From Psychroserpens luteus (GTDB taxonomy: Bacteria; Bacteroidota; Bacteroidia; Flavobacteriales; Flavobacteriaceae): 64,000 nt of DNA. Location of the stretch: NCBI RefSeq assembly GCF_015319355.1, contig NZ_JADILU010000008.1, forward strand, positions 62,001 through 126,000, given 5' to 3'. Below are positions 8,183-17,165 of this stretch, in pieces. A model generated the notes under the pieces. The model was not told where the DNA came from, searched no databases, and saw only the letters and a program-made list of their open reading frames with translations. Both the position numbers and the translations under genes were made by a program. The number at the start of each line of letters is the position of its first letter. Position 1 is the stretch's first letter.

Positions 8183-9004
8183 TTAAAAATAAACAGTCAT
8201 TAATAATTTGAAAGGCGTATCAACAGGTTTACCATTAAGCGTTCTTGGTGCCTTAAATTTTGGAAGACGTTTAGCGACGTTAATGGCTTCAATAGCTATG
8301 GCTTTATGATTTGCTTTTGCGTTTATGTTTTTTATTTTTCCGTTTTTACTAATTGTAAATTCTAAAAGAAATTGAGTTGATCTCGCCAAAGGTAATGCAC
8401 GACTTGCCATTTCAATATCAAAACTCATTTTAATAAAGTTCGTTATTTTTCGTTTAGAGCATGTCTCTAATTCTGCATTAGTGGGTTCTTTATCACAACC
8501 TCTATAAATAGGATATCTTAAATCTTTATCTGTGTAATTATTCATTTCTACTCTTAGAGGAAGCGCATAGGGTACAATAACAGGTTCACCTCTTTGCATT
8601 CCTGGTGTCATTTGTGGAATCATTTGAGCAACACGTTTGGCTTCATCTCTTAAGAATTCATCTTCTGCGTTAGAATCTATGTCTATAACTTTACCATCTT
8701 TTCCAACCTTAAAAATGACTACAATACGCTTAAGCCCAGCTTCAATTTCTGAGCCTTTGGGTAGTGTCGTGTTGAATTCATTATGAAAAAGCATTGCAAT
8801 TTTCTGAGACATACACTTCTTTTTATTTGCATTTCCGTCTTCTCTTTTGCAGCCTTTATAAATAGGGACGTTTTCAATAACATGTAATACTTTTGAATCA
8901 CTTTTATTTGATAAAGAATCTAACTCAGATTGACTTATTGTTTTTTCTTGCGCATGAACAAGCATTCCACATAAGATGGATATAATAAAAATGTAGTATT
9001 TCAT
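8183..9004 (-). CDS. Secreted protein with two tandem TonB C-terminal-like domains
   Basis: A 273-residue protein with a signal peptide ending near residue 18 (VHAQ). It carries two copies of the same domain: the first about 40-155 (VPIYKGCK...KKKCM...TPGMQRGEPVIVPYALP), the second about 165-273 (YPIYRGCD...LETCS...NGKPVDTPFKLL). Each copy keeps the GC...C pair. The second copy lost the PGM motif, so the copies have diverged. No membrane span or proline-rich linker is present. It lies 9 nt after thyA and 14 nt before its single-domain paralogue, so the three form one transcription unit. Confidence 0.7.
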   Translation of the reverse strand: MKYYIFIISILCGMLVHAQEKTISQSELDSLSNKSDSKVLHVIENVPIYKGCKREDGNANKKKCMSQKIAMLFHNEFNTTLPKGSEIEAGLKRIVVIFKVGKDGKVIDIDSNAEDEFLRDEAKRVAQMIPQMTPGMQRGEPVIVPYALPLRVEMNNYTDKDLRYPIYRGCDKEPTNAELETCSKRKITNFIKMSFDIEMASRALPLARSTQFLLEFTISKNGKIKNINAKANHKAIAIEAINVAKRLPKFKAPRTLNGKPVDTPFKLLMTVYF

Positions 9005-9013
9005 ATAATTATT

Positions 9014-9838
9014 TTAAACAGCAACAGTACCTTTGATGTGTGGATGCGGATTATAATCCTCTAAAGTGAAATCTTCAAACTTAAATTCGAAAATATCTTT
9101 TACATCAGGATTCAATTTCATTTTAGGTAATGGTCTGATGTCTCTTGATAGTTGCAATTCTAATTGTTCAAAATGATTGCTATAAATATGAGCATCACCA
9201 AAAGTGTGTATAAATTCTCCAGCTTCATAACCACAAACTTGTGCAATCATCATAGTGAACAATGCATAAGACCCAATATTGAAAGGGACGCCTAAAAATA
9301 TATCTGCACTACGTTGGTATAGCTGACATGATAATTTACCATCAGCAACATAAAACTGAAAGAATGCATGACAAGGAGGTAAAGCTGCTTTACCATTCGC
9401 AACGTTCTCTGAGAATGATTTTGATGTGTCTGGCATTACAGACGGGTTCCAAGCAGACACCATCATACGACGACTATTAGGATTGTTTTTAAGCGTTTCT
9501 ATAACATCTTTTATTTGGTCAATATCATCATTGTTCCAATTGCGCCATTGATGACCATATACTGGACCTAAATCTCCATTTTCATCAGCCCAAGAATTCC
9601 AGATTTTAACTCCGTTTTCCGTTAGGTATTTAATATTAGTATCTCCTTTTAAAAACCATAATAATTCATAAATGATAGATTTTAAGTGCAATTTTTTAGT
9701 AGTCACCATTGGGAAACCTTCACTCAAGTCAAATCGCATTTGATGTCCAAAAACACTTTTTGTTCCTGTTCCTGTACGATCTCCTTTTTCGTTTCCTTGT
9801 TCTAAAACGTGCTTTACTAAGTCGTGGTATTGTTTCAT
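9014..9838 (-). CDS. thyA: Thymidylate synthase
   Basis: Methylates dUMP to dTMP with methylene-tetrahydrofolate, producing dihydrofolate for the 2TM-DHFR encoded downstream. The 274-residue product has all family landmarks: [11 protein letters not shown] near the N-terminus, the phosphate-binding RR at about 123-124, the nucleophile C156 in [12 protein letters not shown], and [20 protein letters not shown] followed by [12 protein letters not shown]. The ATG at 9838 gives the normal MKQYHDLV start. It is the first gene of a unit with the two TonB-C-like proteins. Confidence 0.97.
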   Translation of the reverse strand: MKQYHDLVKHVLEQGNEKGDRTGTGTKSVFGHQMRFDLSEGFPMVTTKKLHLKSIIYELLWFLKGDTNIKYLTENGVKIWNSWADENGDLGPVYGHQWRNWNNDDIDQIKDVIETLKNNPNSRRMMVSAWNPSVMPDTSKSFSENVANGKAALPPCHAFFQFYVADGKLSCQLYQRSADIFLGVPFNIGSYALFTMMIAQVCGYEAGEFIHTFGDAHIYSNHFEQLELQLSRDIRPLPKMKLNPDVKDIFEFKFEDFTLEDYNPHPHIKGTVAV

Positions 9839-9991
9839 CTGTTAATGTCAATTGTGTTTTAGTGCTCAGGTGTAATTCGCAAAAAAATAAATTCTATGTA
9901 TACGAATTTCTCTAGTCTGTTCATTTCTTGTTCACTTTCTGTGACAACGGAAAACTCTTTTAATTAAACGTAAAATTTCAGAAAATAAAAG

Positions 9992-10030
9992 TAAAAAATA
10001 AGGGTTGAATCTTTACGATTTCAACCCTTT
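9992..10030 (-). terminator. Rho-independent terminator for the 10068-10571 gene
   Basis: Inverted repeat AAGGGTTGAA / TTCAACCCTT (10000-10009 and 10020-10029) followed on the minus strand by ATTTTTTAC. Confidence 0.8.
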
Positions 10031-10067
10031 ATAATATTAAAAGTTATTAACTATATTCTAATTTTAA

Positions 10068-10571
10068 TTAGTGAAATTCAAAACCAATTTGAGTTATTAA
10101 ATTGTCTTTAAATCCAATGACGATTGGTGTTGATTCTACTTTTGGATTTGACATATATAAATTAGGCATAACAGCTACTATATCAACAAATTTAATGTTA
10201 TCAATTATAGAATTATTAGATATTTTGTCTATTGATAACTCATCAATTTTAAAAGTGCCAGAGTATGATGTTTCAGGGAAATTTTTATCACCATCCCAAT
10301 TAAAGTTTAATCCTATAAATATTAATTTGTCTTTAACGGTGTGAATAGATATACCATGCTCCTTGTAATGGTAATTAATTTTCCCAGTAGGATATTCTTT
10401 ATAAACCGTTGGAGTGCCCAATATTTTTGTGATCTCTTCTAATGATGTGTTAGTATTTAATGTTGTTTCGTTAAGCACTACTTCTTTATCTTTGGTGAAT
10501 TCTATCTCAACATTTGTTTGTGCAAAAGTCACATTTAAGAATACGATAGCGATAATTGTAAAGATTTTCAT
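10068..10571 (-). CDS. Secreted protein of unknown function (167 aa)
   Basis: A 167-residue protein with a signal peptide ending at about residue 17 (TFAQ). The mature part starts with VEIEFTKDKEVVLNETTLN and a short helix LEEITKILGTP, then strands with a GISIHTVKDKLIFIGLNFNWDG motif. The LGTP..Y...Y.Y...GI pattern resembles flavobacterial proteins annotated DUF7738, but I hold that name only tentatively. No catalytic signature is present. It follows nupC by 21 nt and ends in its own terminator, so it is probably the last gene of that unit. Confidence 0.6.
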   Translation of the reverse strand: MKIFTIIAIVFLNVTFAQTNVEIEFTKDKEVVLNETTLNTNTSLEEITKILGTPTVYKEYPTGKINYHYKEHGISIHTVKDKLIFIGLNFNWDGDKNFPETSYSGTFKIDELSIDKISNNSIIDNIKFVDIVAVMPNLYMSNPKVESTPIVIGFKDNLITQIGFEFH

Positions 10572-10592
10572 TTTATTTTTATTTAGTTTTTT

Positions 10593-12392
10593 CTATCCTA
10601 TAATCATTCCAGCAATAGTAGCAGAAATCAACGAAGCCAGAGTGCCACCAATTAAAGCTTTCATTCCAAATTTAGATAAGGTTTTACGTTGACCAGGAGC
10701 CAAAGAACCAATACCACCAATTTGAATACCAATGGATGCAAAGTTGGCAAAGCCACAAAGCATATAGGTTGCCATAATAATTGATTTCTCATATTTTAAA
10801 TGCGTCGCATTTGCTGCGTTCTTAAGATCTGCTAATTGAATGTAGCCTATAAATTCACTAGCTGCTAATTTAATACCTAAGAGTTGTCCCATAAGCGCCA
10901 TGTCTTCCGTAGCAACACCAATTAACCACATTAATGGAGCAAAAATATAACCTAGAATAAGTTCGAGAGATAAACTTTGGTAAGCTGTGTTTCCAGCTAC
11001 CCAATCGTTTAAATTTGTAATGTCTCCAACCCAACCTAGAATACCATTTGCCATAGCAATAAAGGCAACAAATACAAGTAACATTGCACCTACATTAACA
11101 GCTAATTTTAGACCTTCGGTAGTACCATTAGCAATAGCATCTAAAATGTTTGAACCTATTTTTTCTTTCGAAACAGCCACATCAGTATTCACTTTTTCTG
11201 TTTGAGGGTATAGAATTTTTGAAATCACAATTGCTCCAGGTGCTGCCATAACAGAAGCTGCTAATAAATGCTTTGCATAGAACAAACGTAAGGCTTCATC
11301 TTCACCACCTAAAAACCCAATGTATGCTGCAAGCACAGCTCCAGCAACTGTTGCCATACCACCAATCATAACTAAAAGCATTTCTGATTTATTCATTTTC
11401 TCAAGGTATGCCTTGATTAAAAGAGGTGCTTCTGTTTGACCTAAAAATATGTTTCCAGCTACACTTAGACTTTCTGCACCTGATATTTTAAGCGTTTTAG
11501 ATAGCAACCAAGCCATTGCTTTTACTACTTTTTGAATGATTCCTAAGTAGAATAAAACAGAGGTTAATGCTGAGAAAAAGATAATAGTTGGTAGTACTTG
11601 AAAAGCGAATATGAAACCATAGGAATTAATATCCATTACACCACTAAATAAGAACTCACTTCCAGCTCTAGTAAAGTCAAGTATATTTATGAAAACTTGA
11701 CCTATTGATTCAAAAATATCCTTTACAAAATCAACTTGTAAAACGCAGATTGCAATGATTAGTTGAAATGCTAAGCCAATTGCAACTGTTTTCCAATTGA
11801 TACCTTTTCTATTACTACTAAATAAAAAGGCAATGACAAGTAAAGTTATCATACCTAATACGCCACGCCAAATACTATTGAAACTATAACCTTGACTTTT
11901 TACTATGTCGTCTATAGCTTCTCCTTGAGCAATAAAGCTAGGATGCTTATCTGATATAAATGTGAAAACATCATTAGAATTTTTTAAAATTAATTCTGTT
12001 TCTTTTTTACTTACAATCTCATAATAAACATCTACTGTCGTTGGAACTTTCTGCTTAAAAACTATTAAGTTATTATTCTGAAGCCAAAACCCTTTGTTGA
12101 AATTATTGTTTAAAATCGATTCGTATTCTCCATTTTTGCCAAGATTTAAAAACTCTTTACCTTTATTGAAATCAATATCACCAGTTTTATCATTTGGATA
12201 ATTGTCAAAAGTTTCGTGTGATAATAATTGCCAATTGTTAATAACCAAATTAACTTCTTTGGCATTGTTTTTAATATCTTGAAATTTTACTACTTTAGGC
12301 AGACTGTCTGTTGAAATTTCTTGAGTATCTTGACCAAAAGTCAATGTAATACCAAAAAAAATAGCTGCAATAGCTAGAAGAAAATGTTTCAT
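10593..12392 (-). CDS. nupC: Concentrative nucleoside transporter (NupC/CNT family) with secreted N-terminal extension
   Basis: A 599-residue Na+ or H+-coupled nucleoside importer of the inner membrane. The CNT core (from about residue 170) has many membrane helices and the family signatures GQTEAPLLIKAYL near 315 and CGFANFASIGIQIGGIG near 545. Residues 1-20 are a signal peptide (ITLTFGQ), followed by about 130 soluble residues probably in the periplasm, an extension seen in other Bacteroidetes CNT proteins. The frame extends to a codon at 12479, but the ATG at 12392 starts exactly at the signal peptide, so I choose it. Together with thyA, dck and folA it points to active deoxynucleotide salvage and synthesis. 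Confidence 0.9.
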   Translation of the reverse strand: MKHFLLAIAAIFFGITLTFGQDTQEISTDSLPKVVKFQDIKNNAKEVNLVINNWQLLSHETFDNYPNDKTGDIDFNKGKEFLNLGKNGEYESILNNNFNKGFWLQNNNLIVFKQKVPTTVDVYYEIVSKKETELILKNSNDVFTFISDKHPSFIAQGEAIDDIVKSQGYSFNSIWRGVLGMITLLVIAFLFSSNRKGINWKTVAIGLAFQLIIAICVLQVDFVKDIFESIGQVFINILDFTRAGSEFLFSGVMDINSYGFIFAFQVLPTIIFFSALTSVLFYLGIIQKVVKAMAWLLSKTLKISGAESLSVAGNIFLGQTEAPLLIKAYLEKMNKSEMLLVMIGGMATVAGAVLAAYIGFLGGEDEALRLFYAKHLLAASVMAAPGAIVISKILYPQTEKVNTDVAVSKEKIGSNILDAIANGTTEGLKLAVNVGAMLLVFVAFIAMANGILGWVGDITNLNDWVAGNTAYQSLSLELILGYIFAPLMWLIGVATEDMALMGQLLGIKLAASEFIGYIQLADLKNAANATHLKYEKSIIMATYMLCGFANFASIGIQIGGIGSLAPGQRKTLSKFGMKALIGGTLASLISATIAGMIIG

Positions 12393-12491
12393 GTGTTTAT
12401 ATTTATTTTTTTCAATGGTCACATGCTGTTCGCGATAAATCATTCTCTTAAGTGATAAAATTTTATATGCTCGTTTCATAATAAAACTGTA

Positions 12492-13106
12492 TTATCGTTT
12501 GTCAATTTCGTCTCTAATCTTAGCTGCTTTTTCGTAGTCTTCATTATTGACAGCTTCATCTAAGAGTGTGTGTAATTCTTGAAGTGATTTATCCATATAA
12601 TTATCTTGGATACTTGCTTCTATCTCTTCAACGACCATGTCATCTACAAGAATAGAATCTTGATCTTGCTCTTCGCCATCCTTTTTAGGATTGACTTTAA
12701 GATAAATACCAGCTTTGTCTAAGATATTTTTATAGGTAAATATAGGTGCTTTAAAACGCAATGCTAAAGCAATAGCATCACTGGTTCTAGCATCTATGAT
12801 TTCTTCAATTTTATCGCGTTCACAAATTAAACTGGAGTAAAATACACCATCAACTAATTTGTGGATAATGACTTGTTTGACAACAATATCAAAACGATCT
12901 GCAAAATTTTTAAATAAATCGTGGGTAAGAGGTCTTGGAGGTCTAATTTCTTTTTCTAACGCAATCGCTATGGACTGCGCTTCAAAAGCACCAATAACGA
13001 TTGGTAATTTACGGTCACCATCTACTTCATTCAGAATCAATGCATACGCGCCATTTTGAGTTTGGCTGTATGAAATTCCTTTAATATTTAATCTAACTAG
13101 ACTCAT
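12492..13106 (-). CDS. Bifunctional nuclease family protein (DUF151) with UVR motif
   Basis: A 204-residue protein. Residues 1-130 match the DUF151/BFN domain (LPIVIGAFEAQSIAIALE, RPLTHDL, ARTSDAIALALRFKAPI), for which DNase and RNase activity has been reported in plant homologues. Residues about 172-204 (LHTLLDEAVNNEDYEKAAKI) are a UvrB/UvrC interaction motif, common in Bacteroidetes members of this family. It is cytoplasmic. It lies between etfA and nupC on the same strand, with a 115-nt gap after etfA. Confidence 0.88.
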   Translation of the reverse strand: MSLVRLNIKGISYSQTQNGAYALILNEVDGDRKLPIVIGAFEAQSIAIALEKEIRPPRPLTHDLFKNFADRFDIVVKQVIIHKLVDGVFYSSLICERDKIEEIIDARTSDAIALALRFKAPIFTYKNILDKAGIYLKVNPKKDGEEQDQDSILVDDMVVEEIEASIQDNYMDKSLQELHTLLDEAVNNEDYEKAAKIRDEIDKR

Positions 13107-13221
13107 AATTTATAAAACGTAAAGAACCGTTTTAATTCGGACTTTAACAACTGCAAAATGCAGATTTATGTTTAAAGAACCAAATCAAAACAGCCCTTTT
13201 CAAGCTACAATTTATAAAAAA

Positions 13222-14184
13222 TTATGCGTTTTGAGCCTTAAAAGCTTTTAATTTTTCAATCAAAGCTGGTACAACCTCAAAGGCATCACCAACAACTCCA
13301 TAGTCTGCAGCTTTAAAGAAAGGCGCTTCTGGATCTGTATTGATAACCACTTTTATTTTTGAAGAATTAATACCTGCTAAATGTTGAATAGCTCCTGAAA
13401 TACCAATAGCAATGTATAAGTTTGCAGCTACAGGTTTTCCTGTTTGACCAACGTGTTCACTGTGAGGTCTCCATCCTAAATCTGATACTGGTTTAGAACA
13501 TGCTGTTGCTGCTCCAAGTACTTCTGCTAGTTCTTCTATCATTCCCCAGTTTTCTGGACCTTTAAGTCCACGACCTGCAGAAACAACTATTTCAGCATCT
13601 GCAATAGTCACTTTATCTGTTGCTTTATCTACAGATTGTACTGTTACTCCTAGACTTGGTAATGTTGGCGAAAAGTCTTCCGAAGAAACAGATCCGCTAG
13701 ATTCTACCAAACCAAATGCGTTTTTAGATACACCAACTATTTTGATGTCTGTATCTATAGTTGTCATATTAAAAGCCTTATTTGTAAACGCTGAACGTTT
13801 TACTGTAAAAGGAGATGTGCTAGAAGGTACTGCAACAACATTTGATGCGTAACCAGCTTCTAAACCAATGGCAAGAATTGGTGCTAAATATTTGCTATCT
13901 GCACTAGAGCTTACAACAACGACTTTTGCTTCTTCTTTTTTAGCTGCTTGAGCTATAGCGCTTGCATAAGCGTTGGCATTGAATTTGTCTAAATCACCAT
14001 TACTAACATTTAATACTTTATCAACACCATAGTTTCCTAACTCTGATGTGTCTGCTGCATTAATAGTTATTGCTGTAACAGTTGTGCCCATTTGGTCTGC
14101 AACTGCTTTAGCGTAAGATGCAACTTCAAATGCTGTTTTTTTGAACTTTCCTTGTTCTGATTCTGTATATACTAAAACTGACAT
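13222..14184 (-). CDS. etfA: Electron transfer flavoprotein subunit alpha
   Basis: The FAD-binding subunit of ETF, which takes electrons from acyl-CoA and related dehydrogenases and passes them to the quinone pool. At 320 residues it has the normal length. The C-terminal FAD domain shows VSAGRGLKGPENW, SKPVSDLGWRP, GQTGK, NLYIAIGISGAIQHLAG and VVINTDPEAPFF in order. It follows etfB by 22 nt and is cotranscribed with it. Confidence 0.97.
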   Translation of the reverse strand: MSVLVYTESEQGKFKKTAFEVASYAKAVADQMGTTVTAITINAADTSELGNYGVDKVLNVSNGDLDKFNANAYASAIAQAAKKEEAKVVVVSSSADSKYLAPILAIGLEAGYASNVVAVPSSTSPFTVKRSAFTNKAFNMTTIDTDIKIVGVSKNAFGLVESSGSVSSEDFSPTLPSLGVTVQSVDKATDKVTIADAEIVVSAGRGLKGPENWGMIEELAEVLGAATACSKPVSDLGWRPHSEHVGQTGKPVAANLYIAIGISGAIQHLAGINSSKIKVVINTDPEAPFFKAADYGVVGDAFEVVPALIEKLKAFKAQNA

Positions 14185-14206
14185 GTTTTTTCTTTTAAAG
14201 GGTTAA

Positions 14207-14953
14207 TTAAATCGCTTTTGCTTCGTTGTGAAGTAAATTGATTAATTCATCAAGATTGTCTGCATCTACTAGAGTAACTGCACCTTTTGGAACTGGTTTT
14301 TCAAACTTAACTGAATTAGTTTCAGCAGTAGCATTGATAGGTTCAACAACAGATAATGGTTTTTTACGAGCCATCATAATTCCTCTCATGTTAGGAATAC
14401 GAAGGTCACTTTCTTCAACCAATCCTTTTTGTCCGCCAATTACTAAAGGCAAGCTTGTTGCAACAGTTTCTTTACCACCATCAATTTCTCTAATTGCTGT
14501 AGCATTTGTACCATCAACTTCTAAGCTAATACAGTTAGTTACAAAGTTAGCATTTGTTAAAGCTGCTATCATTCCTGGAACCATTCCGCCATTGTAATCA
14601 ATAGACTCACGTCCAGCAATTACTAAATCAAATCCACCATCACTAACAACATTTGCTAGTTCTTTAGCAACTTGAAAACCGTCTTTAGCTTCAGTATTTA
14701 CTCTAATTGCAGCATCTGCTCCAATAGCTAAAGCTTTACGAAGTGTAGGTTCTGTTTCTGGTCCACCAACATTAACAACAGTGACTTGAGCACCTTGTTT
14801 TTCTTTAAACCACATAGCACGAGTTAAACCAAACTCGTCGTTTGGATTAATCACATATTGTACACCATTGGTGTCAAATTTTGTGTCGCCATCAGTGAAA
14901 TTAATTTTTGAAGTCGTATCAGGTACGTGGCTAATACATACTAATATTTTCAT
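14207..14953 (-). CDS. etfB: Electron transfer flavoprotein subunit beta
   Basis: The smaller ETF subunit, carrying AMP and completing the heterodimer. It has 248 residues, with the opening KILVCISHVPDT, the NPNDEFGLTRAMW segment, VIAGRESIDYNGGMVPGMIA (usual Asp replaced by Glu in GxES) and the recognition-loop-like LRIPNMRGIMMARKKPL region. It is upstream of etfA by 22 nt and 26 nt after the secreted 243-residue protein. Confidence 0.97.
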   Translation of the reverse strand: MKILVCISHVPDTTSKINFTDGDTKFDTNGVQYVINPNDEFGLTRAMWFKEKQGAQVTVVNVGGPETEPTLRKALAIGADAAIRVNTEAKDGFQVAKELANVVSDGGFDLVIAGRESIDYNGGMVPGMIAALTNANFVTNCISLEVDGTNATAIREIDGGKETVATSLPLVIGGQKGLVEESDLRIPNMRGIMMARKKPLSVVEPINATAETNSVKFEKPVPKGAVTLVDADNLDELINLLHNEAKAI

Positions 14954-14979
14954 ATCGAATTATTTTGAGTGTATATTTA

Positions 14980-15711
14980 TTATAATTTATCTGCTTTCTT
15001 AATAATTTTTGGAAGACGTTTTTCTAAGTCTTTCATCAATTTTTCTAATGCGCTTTCACACATTGGTAATATTTTTTTAGTTGACATTACTGGAATTCCA
15101 CCAACCATTACTGTTGTCTTTTTTGAATTTGCGCCTTCATTTATAGCAAATACTTTTTTTCCTGACTTATCATATAGTGCTATTCTAGCATAAGCTCTCA
15201 TCTTAACAGTTGCAGTACCGCCAATACCAAAGCCTTTGGTAAGTTCAAAATGAACTTCAACAAATAGAACACCATCTGCTTTGTCGCTAAACATGTTAGC
15301 AGTTGCTACTTCATTGGCTTGACCTAAAAAACCTTCGTGAATATATTTATAGCCATCATGAACAATGTAGCGTTTAAGCTCATCTTCATTCTTTTCATAT
15401 TTTGGCGTGAATGCTATATACTCTTCATTTGTTGTAACTTCTGTTTCTGGAAGTAGTTCAAATGGGAATTTCTTAGAATACGTATTAAAGAATTCGTCAT
15501 GAAATTGATCCATAATAGGTTTTAAATCAAAATCTGGATTGTCTCTTAGCTCTAATACACTTGCTAAAAGTTCTTCACCACCTAAACCTAGTTCACTAAA
15601 ACCAATGATTTTATCTCCATAAAAACTTACTACTGCCACTTTTTTGTCTTGAGAAAATCCTTTAGTTATAAAGAATAAAGCAATACAGATTAAGAGTATA
15701 TTTTTTTTCAT
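14980..15711 (-). CDS. Secreted protein of unknown function (243 aa)
   Basis: A 243-residue protein with a signal peptide (residues 1-20, KGFSQ). The mature part begins KKVAVVSFYGDKIIGFSEL and includes a glycine-rich stretch (GFGIGGTATVKMRAYARIA) and a lysine-rich C-terminal helix (LEKLMKDLEKRLPKIIKKAD). The alternation suggests an alpha/beta periplasmic domain like that of lipoproteins that sense or assemble envelope components, but I recognise no family. It lies 26 nt upstream of etfB; no link to electron transfer is evident. Confidence 0.65.
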   Translation of the reverse strand: MKKNILLICIALFFITKGFSQDKKVAVVSFYGDKIIGFSELGLGGEELLASVLELRDNPDFDLKPIMDQFHDEFFNTYSKKFPFELLPETEVTTNEEYIAFTPKYEKNEDELKRYIVHDGYKYIHEGFLGQANEVATANMFSDKADGVLFVEVHFELTKGFGIGGTATVKMRAYARIALYDKSGKKVFAINEGANSKKTTVMVGGIPVMSTKKILPMCESALEKLMKDLEKRLPKIIKKADKL

Positions 15712-16038
15712 TTAAAATTATCTTTTAGTTAGAATTTTAAGTTCACGAAGATAATTATAAAATTTCAAATTTTACTATGCGTGCATAATAAAATTTTATA
15801 AAATTTTGATTTTCCATCCTTTTATGAGTAATATGATAAGTTTTGAGGTCTTAAATCATTAAATATGTAAAATTAAGACCTATAAATTTTTCCGGAGAGG
15901 CTCATTTCGGAAGAAAATAATCTGAATTTATCAGACATATAGTATTTATTGTATTTGATTTCTGTTTTCGTACCTATATTTATGTGATAGTATTATCAAT
16001 AATTATTACTTTTGCTATTCGTTTAAAAAAAGGAATAC
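15712..16038 (+). promoter_or_regulatory. Divergent intergenic region with pdhB promoter
   Basis: 327 nt without genes. On the + strand a -7 box TACTTTTG lies at 16007-16014, 24 nt before the pdhB start; a matching TTG at -33 is not obvious. TTCGGAA occurs at 15906-15912 without the full octamer. No structured RNA was recognised. Confidence 0.45.
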
Positions 16039-17016
16039 ATGAAAACAATTCAATTTAGAGAAGCAATTTGCGAAGCCATGAGCGAAGAAATGCGCAGAGA
16101 TGAAAGCGTTTATTTGATGGGTGAGGAAGTTGCAGAATACAATGGAGCTTATAAAGCTTCAAAAGGAATGTTAGACGAGTTTGGAGCAAAACGTGTCATT
16201 GATACACCAATTGCAGAGCTTGGTTTTGCTGGTATTGCGATTGGTTCTACAATGACAGGAAATCGTCCTATTGTTGAGTACATGACCTTCAACTTCTCTT
16301 TAGTTGGTATTGATCAAATTATAAATAATGCTGCGAAAATTAGACAAATGTCTGGTGGGCAGTTTAAATGTCCAATCGTTTTTCGTGGACCAACAGGTTC
16401 TGCAGGACAATTAGGAGCAACACACTCTCAGGCTTTTGAGAACTGGTTTGCAAATACACCTGGTTTAAAAGTGGTGATACCTTCAAACGTTTATGATGCG
16501 AAAGGTTTATTGAAATCTGCGATTAGAGACAACGATCCAGTAATTTTTATGGAGAGTGAGCAAATGTATGGTGATAAAGGTGAAGTGCCAGAAGGCGAAT
16601 ACACCATTCCATTAGGCGTTGCAGAAATTAAAAGAGAAGGTACAGATGTCACTATTGTTTCCTTCGGAAAAATTATAAAAGAAGCATACAAAGCAGCAGA
16701 CGAATTAGAAAAAGAAGGGATCTCTTGTGAGATTATCGATTTAAGAACAGTACGTCCAATGGATCGTGATGCTATTTTGAAATCTGTAAAGAAAACGAAT
16801 CGCTTAGTGATTTTAGAAGAAGCTTGGCCATTTGGAAACGTAGCAACAGAAATCACATATTTAGTGCAATCTGAGGCTTTTGATTATCTAGATGCTCCAA
16901 TTATTAAAATTAATACAGCAGATACACCAGCACCTTATTCTCCAGTTTTATTAGCAGAGTGGTTACCAGACTACAAAGAAGTTATTAAAGCAGTAAATAA
17001 AGTGATGTACAAATAA
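16039..17016 (+). CDS. pdhB: Pyruvate dehydrogenase E1 component, beta subunit
   Basis: The beta subunit of the thiamine-diphosphate-dependent E1 of the pyruvate dehydrogenase complex, converting pyruvate to acetyl-dihydrolipoamide with alpha and E2. It has 325 residues, with REAICEAMSEEMRRD, MGEEVAEYNGAYK, the TPP-contacting FDTPIAE-like IDTPIAELGFAGIAIG, and a C-terminal transketolase domain (IDLRTVRPMD, VILEEAWPFG). The alpha and E2 genes are not adjacent. A terminator follows at 17049-17083. It is monocistronic. Confidence 0.95.
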   Translation: MKTIQFREAICEAMSEEMRRDESVYLMGEEVAEYNGAYKASKGMLDEFGAKRVIDTPIAELGFAGIAIGSTMTGNRPIVEYMTFNFSLVGIDQIINNAAKIRQMSGGQFKCPIVFRGPTGSAGQLGATHSQAFENWFANTPGLKVVIPSNVYDAKGLLKSAIRDNDPVIFMESEQMYGDKGEVPEGEYTIPLGVAEIKREGTDVTIVSFGKIIKEAYKAADELEKEGISCEIIDLRTVRPMDRDAILKSVKKTNRLVILEEAWPFGNVATEITYLVQSEAFDYLDAPIIKINTADTPAPYSPVLLAEWLPDYKEVIKAVNKVMYK

Positions 17017-17048
17017 ATCGCAATTATTTGCGTTAAAATATTTAAACG

Positions 17049-17083
17049 AACTTCATTAGCGCGATTGTTGATGAAGTTTTTTT
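17049..17083 (+). terminator. Rho-independent terminator after pdhB
   Basis: Stem AACTTCAT (17049-17056) / ATGAAGTT (17071-17078) followed by a T run. Confidence 0.7.
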
Positions 17084-17165
17084 AGTTTTAAAAACTTAAT
17101 CCAGTTAAAAACTGGCAACTGCAATTTGAGCCCCAAAAAAGTATACATTGCAAAGACCTATAATT

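Noticed and set aside
12393-12479. 29-codon N-terminal extension of the nucleoside transporter
   Set aside because: The signal peptide begins exactly at the ATG at 12392.
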